In this document: positions 1 through 9,972 of the stretch, piece by piece
Layout of the letters: the number at the start of each line of letters is the position of its first letter
Numbering within the stretch: the stretch's first letter is position 1
NCBI GenBank assembly: GCA_003833075.1
Contig: RIAY01000003.1
Location: 62,001 to 126,000 of the forward strand
Direction of reading: 5' to 3'
From: Muribaculaceae bacterium Isolate-036 (Harlan)
GTDB lineage: Bacteria > Bacteroidota > Bacteroidia > Bacteroidales > Muribaculaceae
Length of the DNA stretch: 64,000 bases
The notes under the pieces: generated by a model
Told to the model about the DNA's origin: nothing
Seen by the model: only the letters and a program-made list of their open reading frames with translations
Database searches by the model: none
Program-made: the position numbers and the translations under genes

Positions 1-1
1 A

Positions 2-1330
2 GTGGACGTAAAAGGTTGGGTGCGTACGCGCCGAGGAAACAAGAACGTTCAGTTTGTAGCTCTTAACGACGGTTCTACCATCAATAGCCTGCAGATTGTG
101 TTTGACCTTTCCAGGTTTTCCGAAGAAAGCCTCAAGACTGTTACCACAGGTTCGAGCATACATGTCCAGGGGCTTCTGGTCGAGAGTCAGGGAAAGGGTC
201 AGACCGTTGAGGTTCAGGCGGAGGAGCTTGAGATTTATGGAACGGCGGATCCTGCGGAATATCCTTTGCAGAAGAAAGGTCATTCTCTTGAATTTCTGCG
301 TGAGATAGCGCATCTTCGTCCGCGCACAAATACTTTTGGCGCAGTGTTGCGTATTCGTCATGCGCTCGCGTTCGCAATCCATAAATTCTTTAACGACAAA
401 GGATTCTATTATTTTCACACGCCGCTGATCACAGAGTCAGACTGTGAGGGAGCCGGAGCGATGTTTCAGGTGACGACTCTTCCGATGGAAGAGCTTCCCC
501 GCACGGAAGATGGCAATGTCGATTACAGCCAGGATTTCTTCGGTGCGCCGACAAGCCTTACCGTTTCCGGTCAGCTTGAAGGCGAGCTGGGGGCAATGGC
601 ACTCGGTTGCATCTATACTTTCGGTCCCACGTTCCGTGCAGAGAACTCAAACACACCCCGTCATCTTTCGGAGTTCTGGATGATTGAGCCGGAAATGGCA
701 TTCTATGATGTCAATGACAACATGGATCTTGCCGAGGAATTTATCAAGTATTGCATCAACTATGCGCTTGACCACTGCAAGGATGACATTCAGTTCCTCA
801 ACGACCATTTCGACAAAGAGCTGATCGACCGTCTGAAATTTGTTGTCGAGAATGACTTTGTACGTCTTCCTTATACAGAGGGTGTGAAAATTCTTGAGGA
901 AAGCGGTGAGAAATTCGAATTCCCTGTTTACTGGGGTGCGGATCTTGCTTCCGAGCATGAGCGTTATCTTGTGGAGAAGCATTTCAAACGTCCGGTCATG
1001 CTTACCGATTATCCCAAGGAAATCAAGGCGTTCTACATGAAACTCAATGAAGACGGCAAAACCGTGAGAGGCATGGATGTCCTTTTCCCGCAGATCGGTG
1101 AGATAATCGGCGGTTCGCAACGTGAGGAGAATTATGATGTTCTCCGCTCGCGCATGGAGGAACTCGGCATGGCAGACATGCCCTGGTATATGGACACACG
1201 CAAGTTCGGCACCGTGCCGCACTCCGGTTTCGGTCTCGGGTTTGAACGTCTGGTTCTTTTTGTTACAGGAATGCAGAATATCCGTGATGTGATTCCATTT
1301 CCACGTTATCCGAAAAACTGCAATTTCTAA
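2..1330 (+). CDS. asnS: Asparagine-tRNA ligase, 5'-truncated by the window edge
   Basis: Class IIb aminoacyl-tRNA synthetase that charges tRNA-Asn in the cytoplasm. The visible 442 residues begin inside the N-terminal OB-fold anticodon-binding domain ([12 protein letters not shown]), so about 20 N-terminal residues probably lie before the window; the family is usually about 465 residues. Motif 2 is seen as [25 protein letters not shown] sequence near residue 215, and motif 3 as [12 protein letters not shown] near residue 412. The set of AsnRS-specific residues around both motifs separates it from AspRS, which is also present in this window at 50566-52323. The stop lies 5 bases before the next gene, so they are probably co-transcribed. 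The frame is open to the left edge. Confidence 0.97.
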   Translation: MDVKGWVRTRRGNKNVQFVALNDGSTINSLQIVFDLSRFSEESLKTVTTGSSIHVQGLLVESQGKGQTVEVQAEELEIYGTADPAEYPLQKKGHSLEFLREIAHLRPRTNTFGAVLRIRHALAFAIHKFFNDKGFYYFHTPLITESDCEGAGAMFQVTTLPMEELPRTEDGNVDYSQDFFGAPTSLTVSGQLEGELGAMALGCIYTFGPTFRAENSNTPRHLSEFWMIEPEMAFYDVNDNMDLAEEFIKYCINYALDHCKDDIQFLNDHFDKELIDRLKFVVENDFVRLPYTEGVKILEESGEKFEFPVYWGADLASEHERYLVEKHFKRPVMLTDYPKEIKAFYMKLNEDGKTVRGMDVLFPQIGEIIGGSQREENYDVLRSRMEELGMADMPWYMDTRKFGTVPHSGFGLGFERLVLFVTGMQNIRDVIPFPRYPKNCNF

Positions 1331-1335
1331 AATCA

Positions 1336-2646
1336 TTGCAATTTAAATTGAAAGCGAGGATAATCACAATAATGACATTGATTCTTTTCGGGTTTACTCT
1401 CTTCGGGGAGGAAATCCGAAAAGACTCTATTATTGTGAGTCTTATAACCTGCTCTCCCGGTTCGGAAATTTATGAGCTCTGCGGTCATGAGGCGGTACGT
1501 GTGCGCGGCATACTTCACGGTCAGCCTGTAGATTCCATATGGAATTACGGAGTGTTTGATTTCACAGAACCCAATTTTATTTATCGGTTTGTCAAAGGAG
1601 AAACCGACTATCGTCTTGCGGGTTATCCGTTTTATTGGTTTCTGCCTGAATATCAGGAAGCAGGCAGAACGGTGACGGAGCAAGACCTAAACCTCTCCCA
1701 GACGGAAGCATCGCGTTTCCTGAATATTCTCAGGGAAGAGGCTAAACCCGAAAACTGCAAGTATCGTTATAACTACGTCAAAGACAACTGCGCCACCCGC
1801 ATTGTCTGGCGACTCGATTCCGCTGTTGATTCCAGAATTATATATCCTGATGATGTCAGATACGGCACATTCAGAGAAGAGATGCGAGCCTATCATCATA
1901 ACTACCCATGGTATCAGTTTGGCATAGATCTCGCACTCGGAGGCGGTCTTGACCGTCCTGTCAGAGGGCGTGACGAGATGTTCGTTCCGATGGAGATGAT
2001 GGAAAAGGCAGGTGCCGCCCATTTCGCGGATGGTCGCCCGCTGGTGAAAGAAAGCAGGGTGATTCTTGAGAAGCGGGGAGAGCCTGTTCTTCCTCCGACT
2101 CCATGGTATATGACACCTATGGCTTTCGGTGTGGCATTTCTGTCGCTCTCGCTGCTGGCGTGCGGCTGGCAGCTATGGAAAAAGAAAGTATTATCTGTAT
2201 TTTATACGATTTGGTTCGGAATTTGCGGTATTGCAGGGTGTGTGGTGTTTTTTCTTGTGTTTTTTTCGGAACACGAGGCGACATCTCCCAATCTTCTTCT
2301 CATCTGGCTCAATCCGCTGCAGCTTTTGATGGCGGTATGCGTGTTAGGTCGGAAATTACGCTACGGAGCACTTGCTCTTGCGTGGTATAATATTATAGCG
2401 GTAGGCAGCCTTCTGATTGTATGGCCATTCCAGATACAGAGCGCCAGTCCGGCGGTTTTTCCGATGATGGGTGCCACAGTTGTGCTTGCAATAGCATATG
2501 CGCTTGTCATTATGCGAAAAGGTAAATTTAACAATGAAAAGAATATTATCAACAGTGCTGTGCGGTCTTGCCACAATGAACGTGGCGGTTCAGGCAGCCC
2601 ACGACGAGGGGGAACGCCCAAGACTCGTGGTGGGAATTGTCGTTGA
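1336..2646 (+). CDS. DUF4105 (Lnb-type N-terminal domain) membrane protein
   Basis: Envelope protein of unknown function. An N-terminal hydrophobic signal segment (ITIMTLILFGFTLFG) is followed by a periplasmic DUF4105 domain to about residue 250, with the family pattern of GHEAVRVR, WNYGVFDF, and YNYVKDNCATR. About five transmembrane helices follow (residues about 265-395). I chose the TTG start at 1336 because it supplies a basic signal-peptide n-region; an ATG at 1372 would leave no positive charge. The last 38 residues (after RKGKFNN) are basic and low complexity and read in a second frame through the start of the next gene, a 113-base overlap. This tail is probably not part of the ancestral fold. 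The gene follows asnS by 5 bases. Confidence 0.8.
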   Translation: MQFKLKARIITIMTLILFGFTLFGEEIRKDSIIVSLITCSPGSEIYELCGHEAVRVRGILHGQPVDSIWNYGVFDFTEPNFIYRFVKGETDYRLAGYPFYWFLPEYQEAGRTVTEQDLNLSQTEASRFLNILREEAKPENCKYRYNYVKDNCATRIVWRLDSAVDSRIIYPDDVRYGTFREEMRAYHHNYPWYQFGIDLALGGGLDRPVRGRDEMFVPMEMMEKAGAAHFADGRPLVKESRVILEKRGEPVLPPTPWYMTPMAFGVAFLSLSLLACGWQLWKKKVLSVFYTIWFGICGIAGCVVFFLVFFSEHEATSPNLLLIWLNPLQLLMAVCVLGRKLRYGALALAWYNIIAVGSLLIVWPFQIQSASPAVFPMMGATVVLAIAYALVIMRKGKFNNEKNIINSAVRSCHNERGGSGSPRRGGTPKTRGGNCR

Positions 2647-4129
2647 TCAGCTCCGCACTGATTACATAGAGTTTCTGCAGTCATACTTCACAGACCGTGG
2701 TTTCAAGCGGCTGATGAAGGATGGCGCTTATATACGCGACATCGATTTCAAGGTGAAGGGACTTGATGCCGCAACAGCCACCGCAATGCTCTATACCGGA
2801 GCATATCCGGCAAATACCGGTGTGGCTTCCGAATCCGTGTATGATCCTGTCACCAGGAAGATGCAGCCTGCGCTCCTGGATTCCAAGACATTGGGGAATT
2901 TCACCAACGACTCTTATTCTCCGGAGAATCTGCGCCTTTCCACACTCAGTGACGAGCTTGCCGTAGACGGTCTTGCTCTTTCGTCGATCTATTCGTTTGC
3001 CGCTGATCCTCAGCTTGCGGTCATAATGACCGGCCATGCCGGCACCGGGGCATGCTGGATCAATGAAAACACCGGAAACTGGGCGACTACTACCTATTAC
3101 AAGAATCTCCCCGCGCCAGTCAGCGCACGCAACTATTCATATTCCGTAGCATCGCGAATCGACACGATGCAGTGGAAGCCCTCTATTCCGATTGAAAAAT
3201 TCCCCGGACTTCCGCAGCAGAAAAAGATATATCCGTTCCGACACATGTTCCCTCGTTCCGACAAGGAGGTTTACCGCCGTTTCAGCGCGTCGCCTGTCGG
3301 AAACGCGGAGGTTACGGACGTTGCCATAGAATGTCTGAAGCAGATGAAGATCGGCAGCAACGGCAATGCGGTCGATATGATCAATGTCGGATATACGCTG
3401 GCACCATACAAATATGTTTCCGATGGTGATTTCCGTGCCGAACTTACAGACGCTTATCTGAGGCTTGACAGCCAGCTCGGCAGATTGTTCGAGGCTATCG
3501 ACAAATATGTGGGTGCCGGAAATGCGGTAATATGGCTTTCATCTACCGGTTATTATGACGATGCCGTGATAGATGACAAGAAATACAGGATTCCGACCGG
3601 AGAGTTCTCGATGAAAAGGGCGGAATCGCTGCTAAATTCATACCTTTCCGCCCTTCACGGCAATGCTGATTATGTGGTCGCATTCAGGGGTAGCCATCTC
3701 TATCTTGACCATAGTCTTTTAGAGGAAAAAAAACTTGATGTCAGTGACGTTGTGGCAGATGCGAGAAGTTTTCTCGCCAGAATGAGCGGTGTGTCGGATG
3801 CTTTCACTTTATATGACATACTTTCTCCCCGCACTACCGAACAGGAACGTCTCCGACTCTCTGTAGACCCTAAGAAGGGGGGCGACATATTTGTGACATT
3901 CAATCCCGGCTGGGCTGTTGTGGATGATCTGGATTATCCGGTCACGTCGCATCCTGTCAGGGAAACTCCTGTGCTTACACCGGCATTTATCGTAGCTCCG
4001 GGAATAGTGCCACAGAAAATATCGCTTCCTGTAGATGCCACAGCTCTGGCACCGACAGTAAGCAGCATACTCCGGATCCGCTCTCCGAACGGGGCGGTAT
4101 CAAAACCTCTTCTTCTCGAAAGGCACTGA
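2534..4129 (+). CDS. PafA-like alkaline-phosphatase-fold protein, probably inactive
   Basis: Exported protein of 531 residues with a signal peptide (MKRILSTVLCGLATMNVAVQA) and the overall layout of PafA, the Bacteroidetes alkaline phosphatase of the type I phosphodiesterase superfamily. The first metal-ligand region is kept (VVGIVVDQLRTDY). The nucleophile region reads ATAMLYTG where PafA has GHTSIFTG, so the catalytic Thr is Ala. The PafA metal pair in SADHG reads SSTGY, the D-x3-H ligand pair is absent before DAYLRLD, and the last His before the DIAPTV-like region is missing. The ATG at 2534 is preferred over 2498 because it opens the signal peptide. The family match is from pattern memory and the loss of sites is seen directly. 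A binding or chaperone-like role is possible but unproven; secA follows 72 bases later. Confidence 0.75.
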   Translation: MKRILSTVLCGLATMNVAVQAAHDEGERPRLVVGIVVDQLRTDYIEFLQSYFTDRGFKRLMKDGAYIRDIDFKVKGLDAATATAMLYTGAYPANTGVASESVYDPVTRKMQPALLDSKTLGNFTNDSYSPENLRLSTLSDELAVDGLALSSIYSFAADPQLAVIMTGHAGTGACWINENTGNWATTTYYKNLPAPVSARNYSYSVASRIDTMQWKPSIPIEKFPGLPQQKKIYPFRHMFPRSDKEVYRRFSASPVGNAEVTDVAIECLKQMKIGSNGNAVDMINVGYTLAPYKYVSDGDFRAELTDAYLRLDSQLGRLFEAIDKYVGAGNAVIWLSSTGYYDDAVIDDKKYRIPTGEFSMKRAESLLNSYLSALHGNADYVVAFRGSHLYLDHSLLEEKKLDVSDVVADARSFLARMSGVSDAFTLYDILSPRTTEQERLRLSVDPKKGGDIFVTFNPGWAVVDDLDYPVTSHPVRETPVLTPAFIVAPGIVPQKISLPVDATALAPTVSSILRIRSPNGAVSKPLLLERH

Positions 4130-4153
4130 CGAGTGTGTGACAAGATAAATATG

Positions 4154-4167
4154 CAGCCTCTTGGCTG
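4154..4167 (+). other. Small hairpin upstream of secA
   Basis: CAGCC-TCTT-GGCTG, a 5-bp stem with a 4-base loop, lies 34 bases before the secA start in the only gap between the PafA-like gene and secA. There is no T-tract after it, so it is not a canonical terminator. It could be part of a secA leader; no secM-like open frame is visible. Confidence 0.3.
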
Positions 4168-4201
4168 AATGATATTAAACAGAAAAAAATTAAACATCAT
4201 A

Positions 4202-7200
4202 ATGATATCTAAATTATTACATAAAATTTTTGGCGACCAGTCGGAGCGTGCGGTCCGTCCGCTCTGGCAGCGTCTTGAGAAAGAGATCAATCCCATAAGC
4301 GCACAGATCACGGAGATTTCAAACGACGAGCTTAGAGGACGTATCAATGCTATCCGTGACCGCATACGAGGTGGTGCGCAGGAATATAAAGATCAGATGG
4401 CTGCCGTTCGCGCAGAAATCGAGACTCTTGATTACGACAAGCGCGAGCCGCTGTGGAAGAAAATAGATGATCTCCGCGAAGGGATGTTCGACAATTATGC
4501 GAAAGAACTTGACGCGGCATTGCCGGAGGTTTTCGCGGTTGTCAAGGAGACGGCACGCCGTTTCAAGGAGAATGACACCATCGAGGTTACAGCCTCTCAG
4601 GCAGACCGGGAGCTTGCCGCAGCCGGCAAGGACTTCGTGACAATAGACGGAGACAAGGCTATCTATAAGAACGAATGGATGGCTGGCGGTAATCTCATGA
4701 AGTGGGATATGATGCATTATGATGTGCAGCTTATCGGAGGTATGGTGCTCCACGGTTTGATGAACAATGGAAAGGTAACCAACAATATCGCGGAGATGGC
4801 TACAGGTGAGGGAAAGACCCTTGTGGCTACCTTGCCGGTGTTCCTGAATGCACTTACGGGAGAGGGTGTGCACGTGGTTACCGTTAACGATTATCTTGCG
4901 AAACGAGACTCGGAATGGATGGGACCGTTGTATCAGTTCCATGGACTGACTGTGGACTGCATCGACAAAACGCAGCCCAACTCCGAAGAGCGCCGTAACG
5001 CATATCGTTGTGACATAACGTTCGGAACCAACAACGAATTCGGTTTCGACTATCTCCGCGACAATATGGCTGTGCAGACTGAAGACCTCGTTCAGCGTGA
5101 CGAACATTATTACGCGATTGTCGATGAGGTTGACTCGGTTCTTATAGACGACGCGAGAACTCCGCTTATCATCTCCGGTCCTGTGCCCAAAGGTGACGAC
5201 CAGATGTTCAACGACTTCAAGCCCAACGTGGAGAAGGTCGTGAACGCCCAGCGCAAACTTGCCCAGAATCTCCTTCTCGATGCCAAGGACAAGATTGCCA
5301 AAGGTGAGACGGAAGAAGGCGGACTCGCGCTCTTCCGTGTTTACAAGGCTCTCCCGAAACATGGTCCGTTGATCCGTTATCTGAGCGAGGACGGAATCAA
5401 GCAGCTCATGCTTAAGGTCGAGGCAAAATATATGCAGGACAACAACCGCGAGATGCCGAAGGCGGTTGAACCGCTCTTCTTTGTGATAGATGAGAAAAAC
5501 CATTCCATTGAGCTTACCGACAAGGGTATAGAAGTGCTTACAGGCACGACCCAGGATCCGGAGTTCTTCATTCTTCCCGATATTGCCGCCCAGTTGTCGG
5601 CGGTTGAGAACGAAGACCTGACTGCCGATGAAAAGCGTGAGAAAAAAGATCAGCTTCTTCAGAATTATGCAATCAAGGCGGAGCGTGTGCATACCGTCAA
5701 TCAGCTTCTCAAGGCATACACTCTCTTTGACAAGGATGTGGAATATGTGATCGATGACAATAAGATCAAGATCGTTGACGAGCAGACCGGACGTATCATG
5801 GAGGGACGCCGTTATTCCGACGGACTTCATCAGGCAATCGAGGCTAAGGAGGGTGTGAAGGTTGAGGCGGCAACTCAGACTTACGCTACAATCACATTGC
5901 AGAACTATTTCCGTATGTATCGTAAACTTGCCGGTATGACAGGTACCGCGATGACCGAGGCTGGAGAGTTCTATGACATCTACAAGCTCGATGTGATTGA
6001 GATTCCTACCAACCGTCCTGTCATCCGCGATGATATGAACGACCGTGTATACCGCACGAAGAAGGAGAAGTACGCGGCTGTCATTCAGGAAGTGGAAGAC
6101 ATGGTAAACGCAGGGCGTCCGGTGCTTGTCGGAACCACCTCTGTGGAAATTTCCGAACTTCTTTCAAAGATGCTGAAACTGCGTAAGATCCCTCACCAGG
6201 TGCTGAATGCCAAGCTGCACCAGAAAGAGGCTGATATCGTCGCACAGGCTGGTCAGAAAGGTACTGTCACTATCGCGACCAATATGGCGGGTCGTGGTAC
6301 GGACATCAAACTCTCCGACGAGGTCAAGGCAGCAGGCGGTCTTGCCATCATCGGCACGGAACGTCATGAGTCTCGTCGTGTGGACCGTCAGCTCAGAGGT
6401 CGAGCCGGTCGTCAGGGAGACCCGGGCAGTTCTGTGTTCTTCGTGTCGTTTGAAGACACAGTCATGCGTCTTTTCGCCAATGACCGCGTTGTCAAGATGC
6501 TTGACCGTCTTGGCTTCAAGGAGGGAGAGATGATTGAAAACAGCATGGTCACCAAATCCATAGAGAACGCTCAGAAACGTGTCGAGGAAAACAACTTCGG
6601 CATCCGTAAACGTCTTGTGGAATATGACGACATCATGAATGCCCAGAGAAAGGGAGTGTACGGTCGCCGTCAGAACGCGCTCAAAGGTGAACGTATAGGT
6701 ACGGACATCGCTAATATGGTCTATGAGCTTGCCGGTGAACTCGCAAACCGCAAGTATTCAAGCTATGATGAATTTACAGAGGATGTGAACAAGTCTCTTG
6801 CAATCGAGGCTCCGGTCAGCGAGACGGAATTCAGCAAAATCGACTCGCGTGATCTGACTGACCGCCTTGCCGAAGAGGCGATGAATACATTCGCACGCAA
6901 TAAGGAGAAGATGGCTAATACCGCAGCTCCGTATATCAAGGAGTTTGTAGAGGAACGTGGCGCGCAGGGTATGATAGGCGTGCCTGTGACCGATGGTCGT
7001 CGCATGTTCAATATCCGTGCGGATATAGGAGATTGCTATGCCGACGGGTGCAAATCTCTTACCAAAGCGTGGGAAAAGACAGTTCTGTTGTCTTCGATAG
7101 ACAAGGCATGGCAGGAGCAGCTCCGCGAAATGGATGAGCTTCGCAAATCAGTTCAGAATGCCTCTTATGAGCAGAAAGACCCGCTTGTGATCTACAAGAT

Positions 7201-7576
7201 CGAGGCGTTCGAGCTTTGGAAGAAGATGCTCTATGAGATGAACTCCAAGTCGGTTGCCACTCTTATGAGAGGCAGGCTTGCGGTAGTGGATTACGAGGAA
7301 GCAAAAGAAGCCGAGGCAAAAGCTGCCGAAGCGCGTGCGATGCAGGAGCAGGCAACGCAGGCTCAAGCGCGTTCTTCATACAATCCGTATGCAAACTACA
7401 GCACCACACGCGATGCATACCCCGGGGAGAGCGCACAGCGTCAGGCTGCAGCAAGCGTGAACCGTCCCGCTCCCGCGCAGCAACCGGTCAAGGCAGGTCC
7501 CAAAATCGGCCGTAATGATCCCTGTCCTTGCGGCTCTGGCAAAAAATACAAGAACTGTCACGGTAAAAACATGTAG
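4202..7576 (+). CDS. secA: Preprotein translocase ATPase SecA
   Basis: Cytoplasmic motor of the Sec translocon; it drives unfolded preproteins through SecYEG with ATP. The 1124 residues are longer than the roughly 900 of E. coli SecA, as usual in Bacteroidetes, because of insertions around the first nucleotide-binding domain. Visible motifs are Walker A MATGEGKT (about residue 200), the [16 protein letters not shown]alker B region, [19 protein letters not shown], and the C-terminal zinc-binding [13 protein letters not shown]. The ATG at 4202 gives the normal [11 protein letters not shown] beginning; an in-frame ATG at 4169 would add 11 untypical residues. It likely forms a transcription unit with the genes before it and the GYF-domain genes after it (3-base gap). 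Confidence 0.98.
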   Translation: MISKLLHKIFGDQSERAVRPLWQRLEKEINPISAQITEISNDELRGRINAIRDRIRGGAQEYKDQMAAVRAEIETLDYDKREPLWKKIDDLREGMFDNYAKELDAALPEVFAVVKETARRFKENDTIEVTASQADRELAAAGKDFVTIDGDKAIYKNEWMAGGNLMKWDMMHYDVQLIGGMVLHGLMNNGKVTNNIAEMATGEGKTLVATLPVFLNALTGEGVHVVTVNDYLAKRDSEWMGPLYQFHGLTVDCIDKTQPNSEERRNAYRCDITFGTNNEFGFDYLRDNMAVQTEDLVQRDEHYYAIVDEVDSVLIDDARTPLIISGPVPKGDDQMFNDFKPNVEKVVNAQRKLAQNLLLDAKDKIAKGETEEGGLALFRVYKALPKHGPLIRYLSEDGIKQLMLKVEAKYMQDNNREMPKAVEPLFFVIDEKNHSIELTDKGIEVLTGTTQDPEFFILPDIAAQLSAVENEDLTADEKREKKDQLLQNYAIKAERVHTVNQLLKAYTLFDKDVEYVIDDNKIKIVDEQTGRIMEGRRYSDGLHQAIEAKEGVKVEAATQTYATITLQNYFRMYRKLAGMTGTAMTEAGEFYDIYKLDVIEIPTNRPVIRDDMNDRVYRTKKEKYAAVIQEVEDMVNAGRPVLVGTTSVEISELLSKMLKLRKIPHQVLNAKLHQKEADIVAQAGQKGTVTIATNMAGRGTDIKLSDEVKAAGGLAIIGTERHESRRVDRQLRGRAGRQGDPGSSVFFVSFEDTVMRLFANDRVVKMLDRLGFKEGEMIENSMVTKSIENAQKRVEENNFGIRKRLVEYDDIMNAQRKGVYGRRQNALKGERIGTDIANMVYELAGELANRKYSSYDEFTEDVNKSLAIEAPVSETEFSKIDSRDLTDRLAEEAMNTFARNKEKMANTAAPYIKEFVEERGAQGMIGVPVTDGRRMFNIRADIGDCYADGCKSLTKAWEKTVLLSSIDKAWQEQLREMDELRKSVQNASYEQKDPLVIYKIEAFELWKKMLYEMNSKSVATLMRGRLAVVDYEEAKEAEAKAAEARAMQEQATQAQARSSYNPYANYSTTRDAYPGESAQRQAAASVNRPAPAQQPVKAGPKIGRNDPCPCGSGKKYKNCHGKNM

Positions 7577-7579
7577 AAT

Positions 7580-8173
7580 ATGGAATATTTTGTAATAATA
7601 AATGGTGTTCAGTCCGGTCCGCTTTCAAAGGACCGGCTGATGACTGCCGGCATACAGCCTGATTCATATGTGTGGCGTCAGGGACTTGCCGACTGGGTGA
7701 AGGCTGATACTCTTCCCGAACTTGCCGACATATTTATGAGGGATTCCGCTTTTGGCGGATATGCGCGTCCCGAGGAGTCGCTTGATCCATATGCAAGCCG
7801 GGCTCACCGTATGCCGCAGCCCCCTTATGGCGGTAATGGTTATGGCAACACACCTCCGGATCCCTACACCGTGTATGGTCGTGCCAACGAACCGATACCT
7901 CACACCAACTGGCTGCCCTGGGCAATTGTAGGCACAATCTTCGGTGCTCTTTTCTCTTGTATAGGAATGATTTTCGGTATAATAGGCATAACGAAAGCTA
8001 ATGCCGCCAACAAGTTCTATAACGAAGGATTCGGGGAGAACGGCGACATGAGCAATTCCTCGGCACGCACAATGACTATCATCGCTCTTGTGCTCGGCGG
8101 CATCGGTTTTCTCTTGACAGTCACCGGTACGACCAGTATGCTTATAAACCAGATTGCCGGTTTGGGTAATTGA
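7580..8173 (+). CDS. GYF_2-domain membrane protein with DUF4190 tail
   Basis: A 197-residue protein starting 3 bases after the secA stop. Residues 1-55 form a GYF_2 (DUF4339) domain: the pattern is xGPLS, DSYVWRQGLADW and LPEL. A Pro/Gly/Tyr-rich linker follows (about 60-110). Two hydrophobic segments with the DUF4190 pattern (GTIFGALFSCIGMIFGIIGI and IALVLGGIGFLL) place the C-terminus in the membrane with the GYF part probably cytoplasmic. GYF_2 domains are presumed peptide-binding modules in bacteria; the ligand here is unknown. The neighbour at 8185 has the same N-terminal domain but a different membrane part. Confidence 0.8.
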   Translation: MEYFVIINGVQSGPLSKDRLMTAGIQPDSYVWRQGLADWVKADTLPELADIFMRDSAFGGYARPEESLDPYASRAHRMPQPPYGGNGYGNTPPDPYTVYGRANEPIPHTNWLPWAIVGTIFGALFSCIGMIFGIIGITKANAANKFYNEGFGENGDMSNSSARTMTIIALVLGGIGFLLTVTGTTSMLINQIAGLGN

Positions 8174-8184
8174 CAGCAGACAGG

Positions 8185-8772
8185 ATGGCTCTTTATTTCG
8201 CAATGATCGACGGCGAGCGCCGGGGACCGTTCACACTTGATGCCCTCCATGAGGCGGGAGTCACCCCCGACACGTATGTGTGGTCCAAAGGAATGTCTGA
8301 CTGGGAACAGGCAGCCGATGTGGCGGATATCTGCAGGTATTACAGGCAGAGAATCTTCGATAAACTGCATCCTGTGCCGATAGTGGCAGAGCAACCTGCT
8401 GTGCCTGAGGCTGAGGAGACTCGGGAAGCCGGAGACGGAGGCTATCCTTTCCCGATGCCTCAGGATGACCCGGAGGAGATTGATTATGCGCCGGTGTCTC
8501 TGCTGACTGTGTCGATACTATTGACATTGCTGTGTTTCCCTCCGACCGGATTTGTCGCGATATATTATTCTGTAATGTCGCGTAAGGCATGGGACCAGTA
8601 TCAGCGCGGTGAATCCAGGCAGGGAAAGGATTTATATACGGCTGATGAAAAAATGGGGTACCGCCGTGCGGCTCACGATTGTGCGCGAAATGCCAAAATG
8701 TGGGTTGGAATAACATTCTTTCTCGGGATGATATTGTATGCGTTTCTTGTAAACATGAACAGCAGCTTTTAA
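8185..8772 (+). CDS. GYF_2-domain membrane protein with CD225-like tail
   Basis: A 195-residue protein with an N-terminal GYF_2 domain (GPFTLDAL, DTYVWSKGMSDW) and a C-terminal two-helix region of the CD225/dispanin type (CFPPTGFVAIYYSVMSRKAW, then a Cys- and basic-rich loop and a second helix). The first in-frame start is a TTG at 8170, overlapping the previous stop, but the ATG at 8185 matches the paralogue's beginning (MEYFVIING against MALYFAMIDG). It appears to be a tandem duplicate of the previous gene whose membrane module was exchanged. Function is not known. The next gene begins 22 bases later and could be co-transcribed. Confidence 0.78.
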   Translation: MALYFAMIDGERRGPFTLDALHEAGVTPDTYVWSKGMSDWEQAADVADICRYYRQRIFDKLHPVPIVAEQPAVPEAEETREAGDGGYPFPMPQDDPEEIDYAPVSLLTVSILLTLLCFPPTGFVAIYYSVMSRKAWDQYQRGESRQGKDLYTADEKMGYRRAAHDCARNAKMWVGITFFLGMILYAFLVNMNSSF

Positions 8773-8794
8773 ATCAAGTACTTGACGATTACCT

Positions 8795-9958
8795 ATGGAA
8801 TATGAATTGATTCTCCGTATGATAAGAGACAGGTTCGGTGCCGGAGAGGGGGATTTTGTGCCTCTACATGCACCGACGTTCTCGGGAAATGAAAAGAAAT
8901 ACCTTGACGAATGCATCGACTCGACATTTGTGTCGAGTGTCGGTGCGTTCGTTGACCGTTTTGAGAGGGACATTGCCGAATATACTGGTGCACGCAGGGC
9001 GGTGGTATGTGTCAGCGGAACCAACGCCCTTCACATGGCACTGATGCTTGCCAGTGTCGAAAGAGATGACGAGGTGCTCACTCAATCTCTGTCGTTTATA
9101 GCCACGTGCAATGCCATATCCTACATAGGGGCGCATCCTGTCTTCATCGATGTGGATTATGACACTATGGGGCTTTCTCCGGCTGCTCTCAGGGAATGGC
9201 TTGAAAAACATACGGTTAAAGATGCCGGTAATGTTTTGAGGAACAAGTCTACAGGACGTAGGGTGAAGAGTGTCGTGCCTATGCATACATTCGGGCATCC
9301 ATGCCGGATTGACGAGATAGCATCGATATGCGATGAGTATTGCCTTGAACTTGTGGAGGATGCTGCAGAAAGCATTGGTTCCTTTTATAAAGGGAAGCAT
9401 ACGGGCACTTTCGGAAGAATAGGTGCGATCAGTTTCAACGGAAATAAGACAATAACTACCGGAGGTGGCGGAATGCTTCTTTTCAATGACGAGAAACTCG
9501 CCGACCTCGCCAAACATCTGACCACTCAGGCGAAAGTTCCGTCGCGGTGGGAATTCATACATGACCATATAGGTTATAACTACCGTATGCCCAACATCAA
9601 TGCCGCTCTCGGGTGTGCACAGCTGGAGGAAATTTCAGGTTTTCTTGCCTCGAAAAGAAAGACTGCCGAAATATACAGGGAATTTTTCGCATCGGAACCC
9701 GGAGGAATAAAGTTTATGGCGGAACCGACAGAGTCGGTGTCAAATTATTGGCTCAACGCGATTGCGTTTCCCACTCGCGAGGAACGCGACCGTTTCCTGC
9801 AATACAGTAACGACCACGGTGTGATGACTCGCCCGATATGGGAGCTGATGTGGCGTCTGCCGATGTTTGAGCACTGTGAGCGCGATTCGCAGACCAATAC
9901 CGTCTTGCTTGCAGACACAATAGTGAATCTGCCGTCATCGGTCAAGCTTGAATCATAA
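8795..9958 (+). CDS. DegT/DnrJ/EryC1 sugar aminotransferase, LegC type
   Basis: PLP-dependent nucleotide-sugar aminotransferase of 387 residues, cytoplasmic. The likely reaction is transamination of a UDP-4-keto-6-deoxy sugar to the 4-amino sugar, an early step to legionaminic-type nonulosonic acids; this assignment rests on similarity to LegC-type enzymes and on the neuB/neuC neighbours. Visible features are GTNALHMAL (cofactor phosphate region, about 75), VEDAAES (Asp 189, pyridine N partner) and SFNGNKTITTGGGG with the Schiff-base Lys at about residue 218. The N-terminal extension MEYELILRMIRDRFG is typical of the LegC branch. The dehydratase (LegB/PglF) that would make its substrate is not in the window. 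Confidence 0.85.
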   Translation: MEYELILRMIRDRFGAGEGDFVPLHAPTFSGNEKKYLDECIDSTFVSSVGAFVDRFERDIAEYTGARRAVVCVSGTNALHMALMLASVERDDEVLTQSLSFIATCNAISYIGAHPVFIDVDYDTMGLSPAALREWLEKHTVKDAGNVLRNKSTGRRVKSVVPMHTFGHPCRIDEIASICDEYCLELVEDAAESIGSFYKGKHTGTFGRIGAISFNGNKTITTGGGGMLLFNDEKLADLAKHLTTQAKVPSRWEFIHDHIGYNYRMPNINAALGCAQLEEISGFLASKRKTAEIYREFFASEPGGIKFMAEPTESVSNYWLNAIAFPTREERDRFLQYSNDHGVMTRPIWELMWRLPMFEHCERDSQTNTVLLADTIVNLPSSVKLES

Positions 9959-9972
9959 AAGCCGGATTGCAG

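Noticed and set aside
647..1336. 229-codon open frame on the minus strand inside asnS
   Set aside because: Antisense to the conserved catalytic domain; no protein pattern.
4319..5830. 503-codon open frame on the minus strand inside secA
   Set aside because: It is antisense to well-conserved secA, and its protein has no recognisable pattern; it is a codon-bias shadow.
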